Assembly: GCF_003047295.1 (NCBI RefSeq)
Contig: NZ_PZYZ01000004.1
Location: 186,001 to 250,000 of the forward strand
From: Nocardioides sediminis
GTDB taxonomy: Bacteria; Actinomycetota; Actinomycetes; Propionibacteriales; Nocardioidaceae
Direction: 5' to 3'
Length of the DNA stretch: 64,000 bases
The position numbers and the translations under genes are program-made. Position 1 is the first letter of the stretch. Each line of letters starts with the position of its first letter. The notes below the pieces were generated by a model. The model was not told the origin of the DNA, did no database searches, and saw only the letters and a program-made list of their open reading frames with translations. Positions 19,450-29,600 of this stretch are shown one piece after another.

Positions 19450-20766
19450 GTGACCACCCCCGCGGCCGTGCGCTCGGCCTTCGACGAGCCCACGGTCGTG
19501 CCGCCGGCGCGGTGGACCCTGTCGCTGGTCCTGCTCAACCTCGGCGTGATGGCCGCGTGGTTCGGGCCAATCCAGGTGCTGCTCGCCCAGCAGGCCGAGG
19601 AGATGGCCGCGCGCGACGCGGGCGGGCCCAGCAAGGAGGTGCTGCTGGCCGTCGTGCTGCTCACCGGCGCGAGCGTCTCGCTGGTGTGCAACCCGGTCTG
19701 GGGAGCGCTGTCGGACCGCACGACGTCCCGCTTCGGGCGCCGGGTGCCCTGGGTCGTCGGCGGGACCGTGGTGGGCGCCGCCGCCCTGCTGCTCCTCGCC
19801 GGGGCGAGCGGGCCGGTCTGGCTCGTGCTCGGCTGGTGCCTCGTGCAGCTGGCCCTCAACGCCGCCTGGGCCGGCGGCACGGCCGCCGTGCCCGACCAGG
19901 TGCCCGTCGGGCGCCGGGGCGTGGTCGGCGGCCTCGTCGCGGTGGCCGGCACCGTGGGCGTGCTGCTCGGCATCAAGATCGCGGAGCTCACCGGCTCGAT
20001 CGCGCAGGGCTACGTCGTGACCGCCGTGGTCCTGCTGGTCCTCGCGCTGCCGTGGGTCGTGGGCTCCCGCGACGTGCCGCTGCCCCGTGACCACGTGGTC
20101 CCGCCGTTCGACGCGCGCGCGATGCTGCGCTCGTTCTGGGTCTCGCCGCGCGAGCACCCGGACTTCGCCTGGGCGTGGATCACCCGGCTGCTGGTCAACC
20201 TCGGCAACTGGATCGCCCTCAACTACCTCTACTACTTCCTCACCGACGGTCTCGGGTTCGCCGCCGACGACGCCACCGGGCGGCTCGGGCTCCTCGTCCT
20301 TCTCTACGGCGCCACCACCGTGCTCACGACCGTGGTCGTCGGCTGGTGGAGCGACCGCATCGGGCGCCGCAAGGTCTTCGTCATCTGGTCCGGCATCCTG
20401 ATCGGCGCCAGCTCGCTGGTCCTCGGTGTCGCCCAGACCTGGCCCGCCGCCGTCGTCGCCGCCGTGGTGCTGGGCGCCGGGTTCGGCGTCTACCAGGCGG
20501 TGGACTTCGCCCTCATCACCCAGGTGCTGCCCGCGGCGGCCGAGCGCGCCAAGGACCTCGGCGTCATCAACATCGCCTCGGCGCTCCCGCAGGTGCTGGC
20601 GCCGGCCATCGCCGGGCTGGTGCTCGAGGTCGTCCGCCGCTCCGGCGGCTCGGTCATCACCGACGGGGAGTCCTGGTCGCTGGGCTACGGGATCGTGTAC
20701 GCCGTCGGCTTCGCGCTCTGCCTCGTCGGCTCCGTGCTCGTCACCCGGATCCGCTCGGTCGCCTGA
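19450..20766 (+). CDS. MFS transporter, sugar-carrier-like
   Basis: 438-residue major facilitator with about 12 hydrophobic segments. The loop between helices 2 and 3 reads NPVWGALSDRTTSRFGRRVPWV, and the repeat in the second half reads VGWWSDRIGRRKVFV; both are MFS signature A motifs. The style of motif A and the wide loops resemble the glycoside-pentoside-hexuronide/sucrose (SLC45-like) branch, so a sugar or glycoside is a plausible substrate, though this is not certain. Start GTG 19450 is supported by an upstream -10-like box at leaderless spacing. The gene converges with the ACT-domain gene, with a strong hairpin between them. Confidence 0.88.
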   Translation: MTTPAAVRSAFDEPTVVPPARWTLSLVLLNLGVMAAWFGPIQVLLAQQAEEMAARDAGGPSKEVLLAVVLLTGASVSLVCNPVWGALSDRTTSRFGRRVPWVVGGTVVGAAALLLLAGASGPVWLVLGWCLVQLALNAAWAGGTAAVPDQVPVGRRGVVGGLVAVAGTVGVLLGIKIAELTGSIAQGYVVTAVVLLVLALPWVVGSRDVPLPRDHVVPPFDARAMLRSFWVSPREHPDFAWAWITRLLVNLGNWIALNYLYYFLTDGLGFAADDATGRLGLLVLLYGATTVLTTVVVGWWSDRIGRRKVFVIWSGILIGASSLVLGVAQTWPAAVVAAVVLGAGFGVYQAVDFALITQVLPAAAERAKDLGVINIASALPQVLAPAIAGLVLEVVRRSGGSVITDGESWSLGYGIVYAVGFALCLVGSVLVTRIRSVA

Positions 20767-20770
20767 GGGT

Positions 20771-20795
20771 CCGGCTCCGGGCCGGTCCGAGCCGG
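20771..20795. terminator. Bidirectional terminator hairpin
   Basis: CCGGCTC (20771-20777) pairs with GAGCCGG (20789-20795) around an 11-nt loop, between the convergent MFS and ACT-domain genes. No T-tract follows, as is common in GC-rich actinobacteria. Confidence 0.55.
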
Positions 20796-20820
20796 GCCGA
20801 TGGCCGGGCGCTCCGGTCCC

Positions 20821-21423
20821 TCAGGCGCGGCTGATGGTCTGCGCGAGCCCGAGGAGGTGGCCGAGCCGGGCGAGCTCGGAGTCGAGGAAGTCCGGCCCGC
20901 CGCGGCGGCCGAGCACGATGACGTCCCCGTCGAGGGGCGCGGCGCAGAGCAGGGTGACGTCGTCGACGCCCTCGAGGCGGCTCGGGCGCTGGAGGCCGAT
21001 CCAGCCGAGCCCGCCGGGCGCCGCGTCGGTGGCGCGCACGACCGCGCCGTCGGGGGCGATGCGGCAGGCCCAGTCCACGCGGAAGGTCACCGGCAGCAGG
21101 TCGAGCACCCGGTCGACCGCCTGCTCGGGGCTGGCCGTGAGCTCTTCGACCACCTCGAGGTCGAGGAAGAGGTTGCCGCCGGCGGCGTACCGGTTGATCC
21201 AGAGCACCTCGACCCCGTCGAGGGCGTTGCACGCCGAGACGACCGAGTCGGGCATGGCGCCGGGGCTGATCTCGAGGAGCACGTCGTCGACCGCGCGGCC
21301 GTCGACGCCCTTGTCGACGATCTCGATCGCCTCGATGTCGCCGCCGGCCTCACCGATCGCGCTCGCGACGCGACCCAGCGACCCGGGGACGTCGGGCAGC
21401 GAGACACGGAGCAGGAACGGCAT
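20821..21423 (-). CDS. ACT-domain protein
   Basis: 200-residue protein beginning with an ACT domain (PFLLRVSLPDVPGSLGRVASAI, then IEAIEIVDKG; residues 2-70). ACT domains usually bind amino acids. The C-terminal half (VTFRVDWACRIAPDG... CAAPLDGDVIVLGR) has no recognised enzyme motif. Similar stand-alone ACT proteins occur widely in actinobacteria, and their role is unknown. TAGCCT is placed 6 nt before the ATG, suggesting a leaderless transcript. Confidence 0.85.
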   Translation of the reverse strand: MPFLLRVSLPDVPGSLGRVASAIGEAGGDIEAIEIVDKGVDGRAVDDVLLEISPGAMPDSVVSACNALDGVEVLWINRYAAGGNLFLDLEVVEELTASPEQAVDRVLDLLPVTFRVDWACRIAPDGAVVRATDAAPGGLGWIGLQRPSRLEGVDDVTLLCAAPLDGDVIVLGRRGGPDFLDSELARLGHLLGLAQTISRA

Positions 21424-21429
21424 GGCTCG

Positions 21430-21435
21430 AGGCTA
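21430..21435 (-). promoter_or_regulatory. -10 box, leaderless promoter of the ACT gene
   Basis: TAGCCT on the minus strand ends 6 nt before the ATG at 21423. Confidence 0.55.
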
Positions 21436-21510
21436 TCCGGGACGTGTTGCCGGGGTGTTGCCCGTACCGTTGCGTGGGCAGCCCGCACCCCGGTGCCTGG
21501 TCCTGTGCTC

Positions 21511-23265
21511 TCAGGCTCCCGCGAGCCGGACCCGGAGGCCGCTCGCGCGCTGGGCGCGACGCTCGATCGCCGCGCGGACGGCGGGCTCGGGGCCGATGAC
21601 GCGGACGCGCTCCTTGGCCCGGGTGACCGCGGTGTAGAAGAGCTCGCGGGTCAGCAGGCGCGACTCGACGTCGGGCAGCAGGACGCTGACCACGTCGGCC
21701 TGGCTGCCCTGGCTCTTGTGGATCGTCAGGGCGTGCATGGTCTCCACGTCGCCGAGCCGCGACGGCGCGAAGTCGAGGGGGACGGGTCCCGCTCCGGCGA
21801 TGGCCACCCGCCGACCGCCTCCCGGTACGGCCACGACCACGCCGGTGTCGCCGTTGTAGACGTGCAGCGCGTGGTCGTTGGCCGTCACGAGCAGCGGGCG
21901 ACCGAGGTAGTCGCGCTCGTGGAGCGGGTCACCGGTCTCCGCGGCCAGCCACTGCTCGATCCGTCGGTTCCAGTGGCGTACGCCGTAGGGCCCGTCGCGG
22001 TGGGCGCACAGCAGGCGGTGCCGCTCGAGCGCGGACAGCGCGCGCGTCATGTCCCCCGAGACGGCGGCGTCGCGCACCGCCAGCGCGGCGGGCAGGGCGG
22101 TGGCCCGGACCTGCGAGGACGGGTCGGCGTCGGTGACCCACTCGACGGCCTCGTGCCCAGCGGCCAGCACCTCGAGGGCCGCGTCGGCGTCGCCGGCGCG
22201 CAGCGCCTCGGCCAGCGCGCTGATCTCGGCTCCGTAGCGGTGGGTGGTGCGCAGTGCGGCGACGGGTGAGTCGGACCGCCCCTCGTAGCCGCGGACCAGG
22301 TCGGTCAGCACCGCGCCGGCGTCGACCGAGGACAGCTGGTCGGGGTCGCCGACCAGGACCAGCCGCGCGTCCGGGCGGAGCGCCTCGAGCAGGCGGGCCA
22401 TCATCGTGAGCGAGACCATCGACGACTCGTCGACGACCACGACGTCGTGCGGCAGCCGGTTGCCGCGGTGGTGGCGGAAGCGCGTGCTGTTGCCGGGCAT
22501 GGGACGCAGCAGCCGGTGCAGGGTCATCGCCGACAGGTCCTGCAGGCGCGCCCGGTCGGCCTCGGCGAAACCCGCCGCCGAGCCGTGCACCGCCTCCTCG
22601 AGCCGGGCGGCGGCCTTGCCCGTCGGCGCCGCCAGGGCGACCCGCAGCCGCTCGCCGCGCCCCTGGGCCTCGTCGTGGAGCGCGACGAGGAGGCCGGCCA
22701 CCGCGGTCGTCTTGCCCGTGCCGGGCCCGCCGGTGAGCACCGTGGTCCACCGGGAGGCGGCGGCCCGGCAGGCCGCGCGCTGCTCGTCGTACCCGGCGCC
22801 GAAGACCCGGCCGAGCGCCGCCTCGACCACGGAGGCGTCGTGCGGCGGCGCGGAGGCGGCGCGGCCCTCCAGGTCGTCGAGGACCTGGGTCTCCTGCTCG
22901 TGGTAGCGGTCGAGGTAGAGCAGGCCGTGCTCCCAGTGCAGCACGCCGAGGGACACCAGCGGGCTGGCGGCGACCGCGCCGGCCCAGGCGTCCGGGTCCG
23001 GCCACGGCAGCGGCTGGTCGAGCAGGAGGTCCGGCACGGCGGCGAGGTCGAGGCACACCGACCCGGCGCGCACGGCGCGCGAGGTGAGCGCGACCGCGAG
23101 CAGCACGCCCTCGTCGGCCTCGCCGCCGAGCCGGCCCAGGTTGGTGGCCACGTGGACATCGGCGGAGCTGACGACGCCGGCCGCGTTGAAGGCGGCGAGC
23201 AGCCCCGTCGCCCCCAGCGCGAGCCGCGCGTCGCCGGGGTCGAGGACCTCGAAGACCTCACTCAT
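21511..23265 (-). CDS. recD: Exodeoxyribonuclease V alpha subunit
   Basis: 584-residue RecD, the 5'-3' helicase motor of RecBCD, which processes double-strand DNA ends. Superfamily 1 helicase motifs are visible: Walker A TGGPGTGKTT with Lys185, Walker B VVVDESSMVS at about 271, LVGDPDQL, ALTIHKSQGSQADVV, and FYTAVTRAKERV near the C-terminus. The length is normal. The ATG at 23265 overlaps the recB stop by 8 nt, so it is translated from the recCBD message. Confidence 0.95.
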   Translation of the reverse strand: MSEVFEVLDPGDARLALGATGLLAAFNAAGVVSSADVHVATNLGRLGGEADEGVLLAVALTSRAVRAGSVCLDLAAVPDLLLDQPLPWPDPDAWAGAVAASPLVSLGVLHWEHGLLYLDRYHEQETQVLDDLEGRAASAPPHDASVVEAALGRVFGAGYDEQRAACRAAASRWTTVLTGGPGTGKTTAVAGLLVALHDEAQGRGERLRVALAAPTGKAAARLEEAVHGSAAGFAEADRARLQDLSAMTLHRLLRPMPGNSTRFRHHRGNRLPHDVVVVDESSMVSLTMMARLLEALRPDARLVLVGDPDQLSSVDAGAVLTDLVRGYEGRSDSPVAALRTTHRYGAEISALAEALRAGDADAALEVLAAGHEAVEWVTDADPSSQVRATALPAALAVRDAAVSGDMTRALSALERHRLLCAHRDGPYGVRHWNRRIEQWLAAETGDPLHERDYLGRPLLVTANDHALHVYNGDTGVVVAVPGGGRRVAIAGAGPVPLDFAPSRLGDVETMHALTIHKSQGSQADVVSVLLPDVESRLLTRELFYTAVTRAKERVRVIGPEPAVRAAIERRAQRASGLRVRLAGA

Positions 23266-26200
23266 GCGACACCCCGTCGAGCAGGTCGGACAGCTCCTCG
23301 ACCAGCGCCACCGGCGGTTGCCAGGAGAAGACGCCGCACGGGGCGTCCCCGACGCGAGGCGTGTCCGGACCGCACATCCCGCGGAGGTAGAGGTAGAGCA
23401 CCCCGCCGAGGTGGACCGCCGGGTCGTAGCCGGGCAGCCGCCAGCGGAGGTAGCGGTGCAGCACGACGACGTAGAGCAGGGCCTGCAGCGGGTAGTCGGA
23501 GTGGCCCATCGCCTCGTCCAGCACGGCGGGCCGGTAGTCGTGGGCCGTCAGGGGCGCCGCCAGGTCGCCGAGCCAGTTGGTCTTGTAGTCGGCCGTCAGG
23601 TAGCGGGTGCGGCCACCCACGCCGACGCGCAGGACCAGGTCGATCGAGCCGGTCAGGTAGCCGGTCAGCAGCTGGTCCGACAGCCCGCGGTCGCCGTCCA
23701 GCACGTCGGCGTAGCTGCGGACCGGGTCGCCGTCGGGCAGGTGCCGCCGCAGCAGCGGGGCGAGGTGGCCGAGCCGGACGTCCCGAGCCGGGTACGAGGC
23801 GTCGTCACCGCCGGCGAGCGGCAGCTCGAAGTCGAGCTCGGTCAACCGGTCGGCGGCGGCGACGTCGAGCAACGTGACGTCGCTGGCCAGCGGACCGAGC
23901 GGGCTCGAGCACACCGCCACCAGCGCGTCGGCGAGCTCCTCGGCGTCGAGGTCCACGGGCCACCACACCCGTTGCTCGGCGATGTGCGCCAGGAGCTCGG
24001 CGCGGAAGTCGGCGGCAGCGGGGTCGGCGTGCTCGAGCACGGCGTGGACCAGCGAGCCGAAGGTGGCACCGACGGGCAGGCCGGCCATCGGGGAGGGCAC
24101 GGCGGCGAGCGCGAGGTCGGTGGGGTCGTCCGCCACGGCCTCGAGGTCGGCCGGCCCGAGGTCGTCCTCGTCCTCCAGCTCGGACAGCTCCTCGGGCTCC
24201 GACAGGGACCGGTCGGACCCGTGCGGGGCGGCTGCCGCCGCGGAGAGCGAGGAGTAGGAGGTGCGCCGCCAGTCGGTGTCGACCCGGCGGGTGAACACCC
24301 GTGCGGCGAGCTCGTCGCGGGACCGCTCGATGGGGGAGGGGTCCGGTGCGGGGCAGTCCGCGAGCTCGGGCTGCGGACCGCCGGCCGTCCGCCAGTGGCC
24401 GAGGATCTCCACGACCCGGTCGTCGGTGACCACGGCCTGCTCGTCGGGGACGTCCGCCATGCCGGGGCGACGTCCGAAGAGCAGCCGGTGCAGCGGGGAG
24501 GCGGGGGCGTTGAGTGCGGCGGGGGCGTACCAGGCGACCACCTGCGACTGGGCGCGGGTGAGGGCGACGTAGAGCAGCCGCAGGGACTCGCCCGCGTCCT
24601 CGCGACGGTGTCGGGACACGTGCGCCTGTCGCCAGGGGCTGCTGCCGCCGACGTCCCGCGCGCGCCGGCCCTCGTCGTCGTGGAAGAGCGGCACGTCGGG
24701 GTCGTTGCCGGTGTAGCGGTTCCACAGGGTGGGCGCGTAGACGACGGGGTACTGCAGGCCCTTGCTGCCGTGGATGGTGACCAGCTGGACCGCCTCGGCG
24801 TCGGAGTCGAGGCGCCTCGTCCGCTCGGAGGCCACCTCGACCTGCTCGTCGGCCACCTGCTCGCGGAGCCAGCCCAGCAGGCCGACGATGCCGAGCCGCT
24901 CGTCGACCGTCGTCTTGTGCAGGGCCTCGCCGATGTGCCGCAGGTCGGTCAGCGTGCGCTCGCCGCCGACCCGCGCCAGCACCCGGGCGGTGAGGCCGTC
25001 GACGACCGTGGCCTCGAGGACGGCGGCGACGCCCCGGGCCGCGAAGACCTCCGCCAGGGTGCGCACGCGGTCGGCGAGCTGGTCGGTCAGGTCGTCGCCA
25101 CCCGCGTCGAGGTCGGCGGCCGAGATCCCGACGAAGGACGTCAGCGCCGCGGCTCGCACCCGGTCGGTGCGGTGCGGCTGCTCGATGGCCTCGAGGAGGG
25201 TGAGCCACTCCGTCGCGGCCGGGGTGTGGAAGACGGTGCCGCCGGAGCTGATCACCGCGGGCACCCCCAGCGACGCCAGCGCCTCCTGGACGGCCTGGAG
25301 CTCGGAGCGCCGGGCGGCCAGCACGGCCACGTCCCCGGGGCGGACGGGTCGCCCGTCGAAGGTGGCGTCGCTGGTCAGCAGGCGCTTGACCTCTCGCGCG
25401 AGGTCCTGGGTGACGTGGTCGCGCCAGCGTCCGACGGCGACCTTGGCGTGGGGCCCGGCGCCGAGCTCGGTGCGGCGTACGACGCGCAGCCGGAACGGCT
25501 CGCCGGCGCCCTCCAGCCTCGAGCCCTGGTGCGACGCCTCGACCGGGTGCACCACGATGCGGGGGTCGCCGAGCTCGGCGGCCCGGAGCAGCACCTGGAG
25601 CCGGTCGAGCAGCGCCTCGTCGGAGCGGTAGTTGACGCCCAGCGTCTGGATGGTCCCCGCGCTGGCGGCCGCCTGGAGGTAGGTCACGATGTCGCCGCCG
25701 CGGAAGGCGTAGATGGCCTGCTTGGGGTCACCGATGAGGACCATGGTCGCCGCGCCGGTGAAGGCCCGGTCGAAGACCTGCCACTGCACCGGGTCGGTGT
25801 CCTGGAACTCGTCGATCAGCACGACCTTCCAGCGGTGGCGCATGCGGGCGCGGGCGGGCGCGTCGTCGTCGGCGAGCGCGTCCGCGAGCTGCACCAGCAG
25901 GTCGTCGTAGCTCAGCACGCCGAGCCGGCGCTTGCGGACCTCGACCTCGGCCAGCACGTCGAGGGCGAACCGCACCCGGGCCGCGGCCTCGGAGTCGGGC
26001 GCCTCGTCCAGTGCCTGGCTCGGCTCGACGACGGCCCGGGGGTCGCCCACGACCTCACGGGCGATGCGCAGGGCCACGTCCCGCGACCAGGGCGGGGCCT
26101 GCTGGTCGGCGAAGCGGGCGAGGTAGAGGTCGTCGACCACCTCGGTGGTCAGCTCGTCGAGGTCCTCGACCAGCGTGGCCGAGGCGTCGGTGTCGCCGGC

Positions 26201-26602
26201 GACGCCGAGGCTGCGCAGCACCAGCTGGCAGAACTGGTGGATGGTCGCGATGGTCGCCGCGTCGAAGGAGACCAGCGCGTCGGTGAGCCGTCGCGCGCGG
26301 CACCGCCGTTCGTCCGCGTCGGCGTCGAGCAGCCAGGTGTGGAGGTCGCTGGGGACGCGTTCGGCGGCGGGGTCGGCCAGCACCTCGGCCGCGTCGACCA
26401 GCTGGGCGCGCACCCGCTCGCGCAGCTCCTGGCTCGCCGCCCGGGTGAAGGTCACCACGAGCATCTCGTCGAGGGTCGCCGCGCCCGACGCGACGTACTT
26501 GGTCACGAGCGCCGCGATCGTCCACGTCTTGCCCGTCCCGGCGCTGGCCTCCAGCAGGGTGGTGCCGGTGGGCAGCGGGTCGAGGATGGAGAAGGTCCTC
26601 AC
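23258..26602 (-). CDS. recB: Exodeoxyribonuclease V beta subunit
   Basis: 1114-residue RecB, the 3'-5' helicase and nuclease subunit of RecBCD. The helicase has Walker A EASAGTGKTW (Lys25), VVLIDEFQDTDPVQW, LIGDPKQAIYAFRGGD, VTIHGSKGLQYPVVY and LLYVALTRAQSQV. The C-terminal nuclease has a His in SLVHAVLEH, an Asp in GSIDLVLR, and TADYKTN with Asp1005 and Lys1007, so it should be active. The frame is open further upstream, but GTG 26602 overlaps the recC stop as GTGA and gives the natural RecB start (RTFSILDPLPTGTTLLEASA). Confidence 0.96.
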   Translation of the reverse strand: MRTFSILDPLPTGTTLLEASAGTGKTWTIAALVTKYVASGAATLDEMLVVTFTRAASQELRERVRAQLVDAAEVLADPAAERVPSDLHTWLLDADADERRCRARRLTDALVSFDAATIATIHQFCQLVLRSLGVAGDTDASATLVEDLDELTTEVVDDLYLARFADQQAPPWSRDVALRIAREVVGDPRAVVEPSQALDEAPDSEAAARVRFALDVLAEVEVRKRRLGVLSYDDLLVQLADALADDDAPARARMRHRWKVVLIDEFQDTDPVQWQVFDRAFTGAATMVLIGDPKQAIYAFRGGDIVTYLQAAASAGTIQTLGVNYRSDEALLDRLQVLLRAAELGDPRIVVHPVEASHQGSRLEGAGEPFRLRVVRRTELGAGPHAKVAVGRWRDHVTQDLAREVKRLLTSDATFDGRPVRPGDVAVLAARRSELQAVQEALASLGVPAVISSGGTVFHTPAATEWLTLLEAIEQPHRTDRVRAAALTSFVGISAADLDAGGDDLTDQLADRVRTLAEVFAARGVAAVLEATVVDGLTARVLARVGGERTLTDLRHIGEALHKTTVDERLGIVGLLGWLREQVADEQVEVASERTRRLDSDAEAVQLVTIHGSKGLQYPVVYAPTLWNRYTGNDPDVPLFHDDEGRRARDVGGSSPWRQAHVSRHRREDAGESLRLLYVALTRAQSQVVAWYAPAALNAPASPLHRLLFGRRPGMADVPDEQAVVTDDRVVEILGHWRTAGGPQPELADCPAPDPSPIERSRDELAARVFTRRVDTDWRRTSYSSLSAAAAAPHGSDRSLSEPEELSELEDEDDLGPADLEAVADDPTDLALAAVPSPMAGLPVGATFGSLVHAVLEHADPAAADFRAELLAHIAEQRVWWPVDLDAEELADALVAVCSSPLGPLASDVTLLDVAAADRLTELDFELPLAGGDDASYPARDVRLGHLAPLLRRHLPDGDPVRSYADVLDGDRGLSDQLLTGYLTGSIDLVLRVGVGGRTRYLTADYKTNWLGDLAAPLTAHDYRPAVLDEAMGHSDYPLQALLYVVVLHRYLRWRLPGYDPAVHLGGVLYLYLRGMCGPDTPRVGDAPCGVFSWQPPVALVEELSDLLDGVSHE

Positions 26603-29600
26603 AGCGACCTCACCAGCTCGCGGCCGTCGCTGAGCAGCGGTCCCCAGGTCAGCCAGGCGTAGTGCGCCAGGCGGTGGGGGGCCGGCCCGGTCTCGTCGCC
26701 GCGCAGGGGCGCGGTGAGCACGGAGTACGGCGGGTCCTCGCCGAAGGCGCGCACGTGCCAGGCGTCCTGGTCCTCCCGCGGGAAGCCGGACTCGTTGAAG
26801 CGCGGCGTCGTCCACTCGCGGTCGGCCTTCGCGTCGGGGTCGGCGTCGCGCCCGGCCAGGGCGTAGCGGTAGTCCTCGGCGTAGGCCAGGGAGGTCTTGA
26901 CGGGCAGCGGCAGCGGCTCGCACAGGCCGCGGTCGTGGACGTCGACGAGCTGGCGGAGCCAGTCCCGCGCCTCGTGCTCGGCCAGCGGCCGGACCATCGC
27001 GACCTGGCCGCCGGTGCGGTGCTTGCCGATCGTGTGCGCCGTCCAGTTCTCGTCGGGGTGGCCGGCGGCGAGGGCGAGGGCGTCGATCCAGGCGGCGAGG
27101 CGGTGCTTGGCGCCGAGGCTTGAGTAGCTGACGGAGACCAGGTTGTTGCCCCAGACGTTGCCGACGGTGCCGGTGAGGCGCCGGTCGCCGAGGTCGATGT
27201 CGACGTCGAGGGAACGGGCGGGACCCGTGCGCAGCGACAGCCCGTGGGTGACCAGCGGTCGCACCTTCTGCACCACCGAGGTGAGCACCCCGACGCCCAG
27301 CTGGCCGGGAGGCAGCAGGCCTCGCAGCTGCTCGGCCAGCATCCCCGTCTGCGGGTCGGCGCCGGCGAGCACGTCACCGACCAGGCGGTCACCGACCGCC
27401 CACTGCTCCAGCCCGTCCAGCACGATCGGCACGGCGTCCTTGGCCTCGTCGGCGCCGTAGGGCGTGGAAACCCGCAGCCGGCCTCGGAAGAACCCGCGCA
27501 CGGGGTGCTTGAAGAAGTCCTGCAGGTCGGCCAGCGCGACGTCGCCCGCCGTGTCGGGGCGCGGCAGGGGCTCGGGGACCAGCTCGCGGACCTCGATCCG
27601 GGGGCGTCGGGCCGCCAGCGCGCCGGCCAGCGCGGTCTGGTCGAAGGTGAAGGGCTGCGGGCCGCCGAGGCGCCCCGGCACCAGGTTGTCCTCGTCGAAG
27701 GGCTGGAGCGGGTGGTGCACCAGGACCCGGTCGCGGACCGGCCCGGCAGCGGTCCGGTCGAGCGCGTCGAGCAGCTCGCCGAGGGGTACGGCGGGCGGCC
27801 GGGCAGCGCCGTTGTGCTCGCCGTGCCCGGTGTAGGTGACGACCAGGGTCTCGGTCGCGGCGCCGATCGCGTCGAGCAGCAGCTGGCGGTCCTCGGACCG
27901 GAGGTCGCGCTCACCGGTGAGCGGGCGCCTCGCCAGCACGTCGTCGCCGTCCACCGAGGCGATCCGCGGGAACACGCCGTCGTCGAGCCCGACCAGGCAG
28001 ACGACCCGGTGCGGCACCGACCGCATCGGGACCATCGTGCAGACGGTCAGCGTGCCGGTGCGGAAGTTGGACCGCGTCGGCCGACCCCGCAGGCGGTGCT
28101 GGAGGAGGGCGCGGACGTCGGCGTGCCGGAGCGTCGTGGCGGTCCCGCTGACGCTGGCGCTGATGCGGCCGATCTCGCGGTCGAACTGGGCGACCTGCCA
28201 GACGTCGGCCGTCGCCGTCGTGGTCAGCCGGTGCACGCCCGCGGAGATGGCCGTCGTCCACTCCTCGACCGTCTGGGCCGTGCGCGCCCGCTCGGTGAAG
28301 TCGTGCAGCCGGTCGACCAGCTCGGCGAACCTGCCGGCCAGCTCGAGGTCCCCGTCGCCCACGTCGTCGATGGGCAGCGTGCCGCCCACGAAGCGGTGCC
28401 CCTGCCCGGACATCGCGGCCCCCAGCAGCACCCGACGCATCCCGAAGCGCCACGTGTTGGCGTCGACCGGCACGCCGAACGCCTGGCGGTGGGCCGCGTC
28501 GTACCCCCAGCGGATGCCCGCCTCGGCCACCCAGTGGGTGATCCGCTCGAGGTCGTCGTCGCCCCAGCCGAAGCGGGCCCGCACCGGGTCGGCGCCGGCC
28601 AGGTCGAGCACCTGGGTCGCGGTGAGCCGGCCGGCGGCCAGCTCGACCAGCGCGGCGGCCACCCCGAGGAGCGGGTTGGTGGCGCCGAGCGCGCGGTCAG
28701 CGAGCCGCACACGCAGCTGGTGGGCGGGGTGGCCCGCCCCGTCGGCCGTGACGTCGGCCAGTCCGAACCCGGCGGAGATGAGAGGCGCGTAGGACTCGAT
28801 GTCCGGGCACATGACGAGGATGTCGCGCGGCTCGAGCGTGGGGTCGTCCTGGAGCAGCCCCACGAGGACCTCGCGCAGCACGTCGACCTGCCGCGCCGCA
28901 CCGTGGCAGGCGTGCACCTGCACCGACCGGTCGACGGCTGTGCGGCGTGACCGCAGGTCGGGGTCGGGGGTGGAGTTGGCGCGCAGGTCGTGCTGGAGCC
29001 ACCCCAGCAGCGTCTCGGGGGTGGCCGGCGGCTCGGCGACCGTCACCGTGGCCTCGCCGAGGCCGCGTCGCAGCTCGCGGGCGTCGCGGCCCAGCGAGGC
29101 CAGCAACGGGTGGTCCACCCGGTCGGCCGAGGTGTCGGCGGTCCGCGGGACCGGCCCCTGGGCCGCGGTGCCCGACAGTGCGCGCCACAGGGCCACGGAC
29201 GGCTGCGGCAGCCAGAGGTGGACGTCGCGCAGCTCGCCCAGCGCCCGGAGCAGGTCGACCTCGGTCGTCGGCAACCGGGTGTGCCCGAAGAGCGACAGGC
29301 GAGGCGGCAGGTCGAGGTCGCCGCCGCCCTCGCGCAGCCGCGTGACGGTGTGCGCGTGGCGGACGTCGGGAGGCCGCGCCCCCACGTGGGCGACCAACCG
29401 ACGCCACAGCTCGGCCTGCCAGCGCAGGTCGGCGTCGAGCGTGCCGCCGGCACCGTCGGTATCGCGCTCCTCCCGCCAGTCGGTGACGAGCGCGGGCCGC
29501 TGAAGGGAGTACGACGCGAACAGCCCGGCCAGCCGCCGGGCCACGGCGTAGCGACGGGCCTTGCGCTCGGCCCCGGGGTCGAGGTGGCCGAGGTGCCGGC

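Noticed and set aside
23084..26662. A 1192-codon open frame antisense to recB.
   Set aside because: RecB on the opposite strand has all helicase and nuclease motifs; the antisense product is compositionally biased and motif-free.
26603..26923. Upstream extension of recB into recC.
   Set aside because: GTG 26602 overlaps the recC stop and starts the conserved RecB N-terminus; the extension is recC read in another frame.
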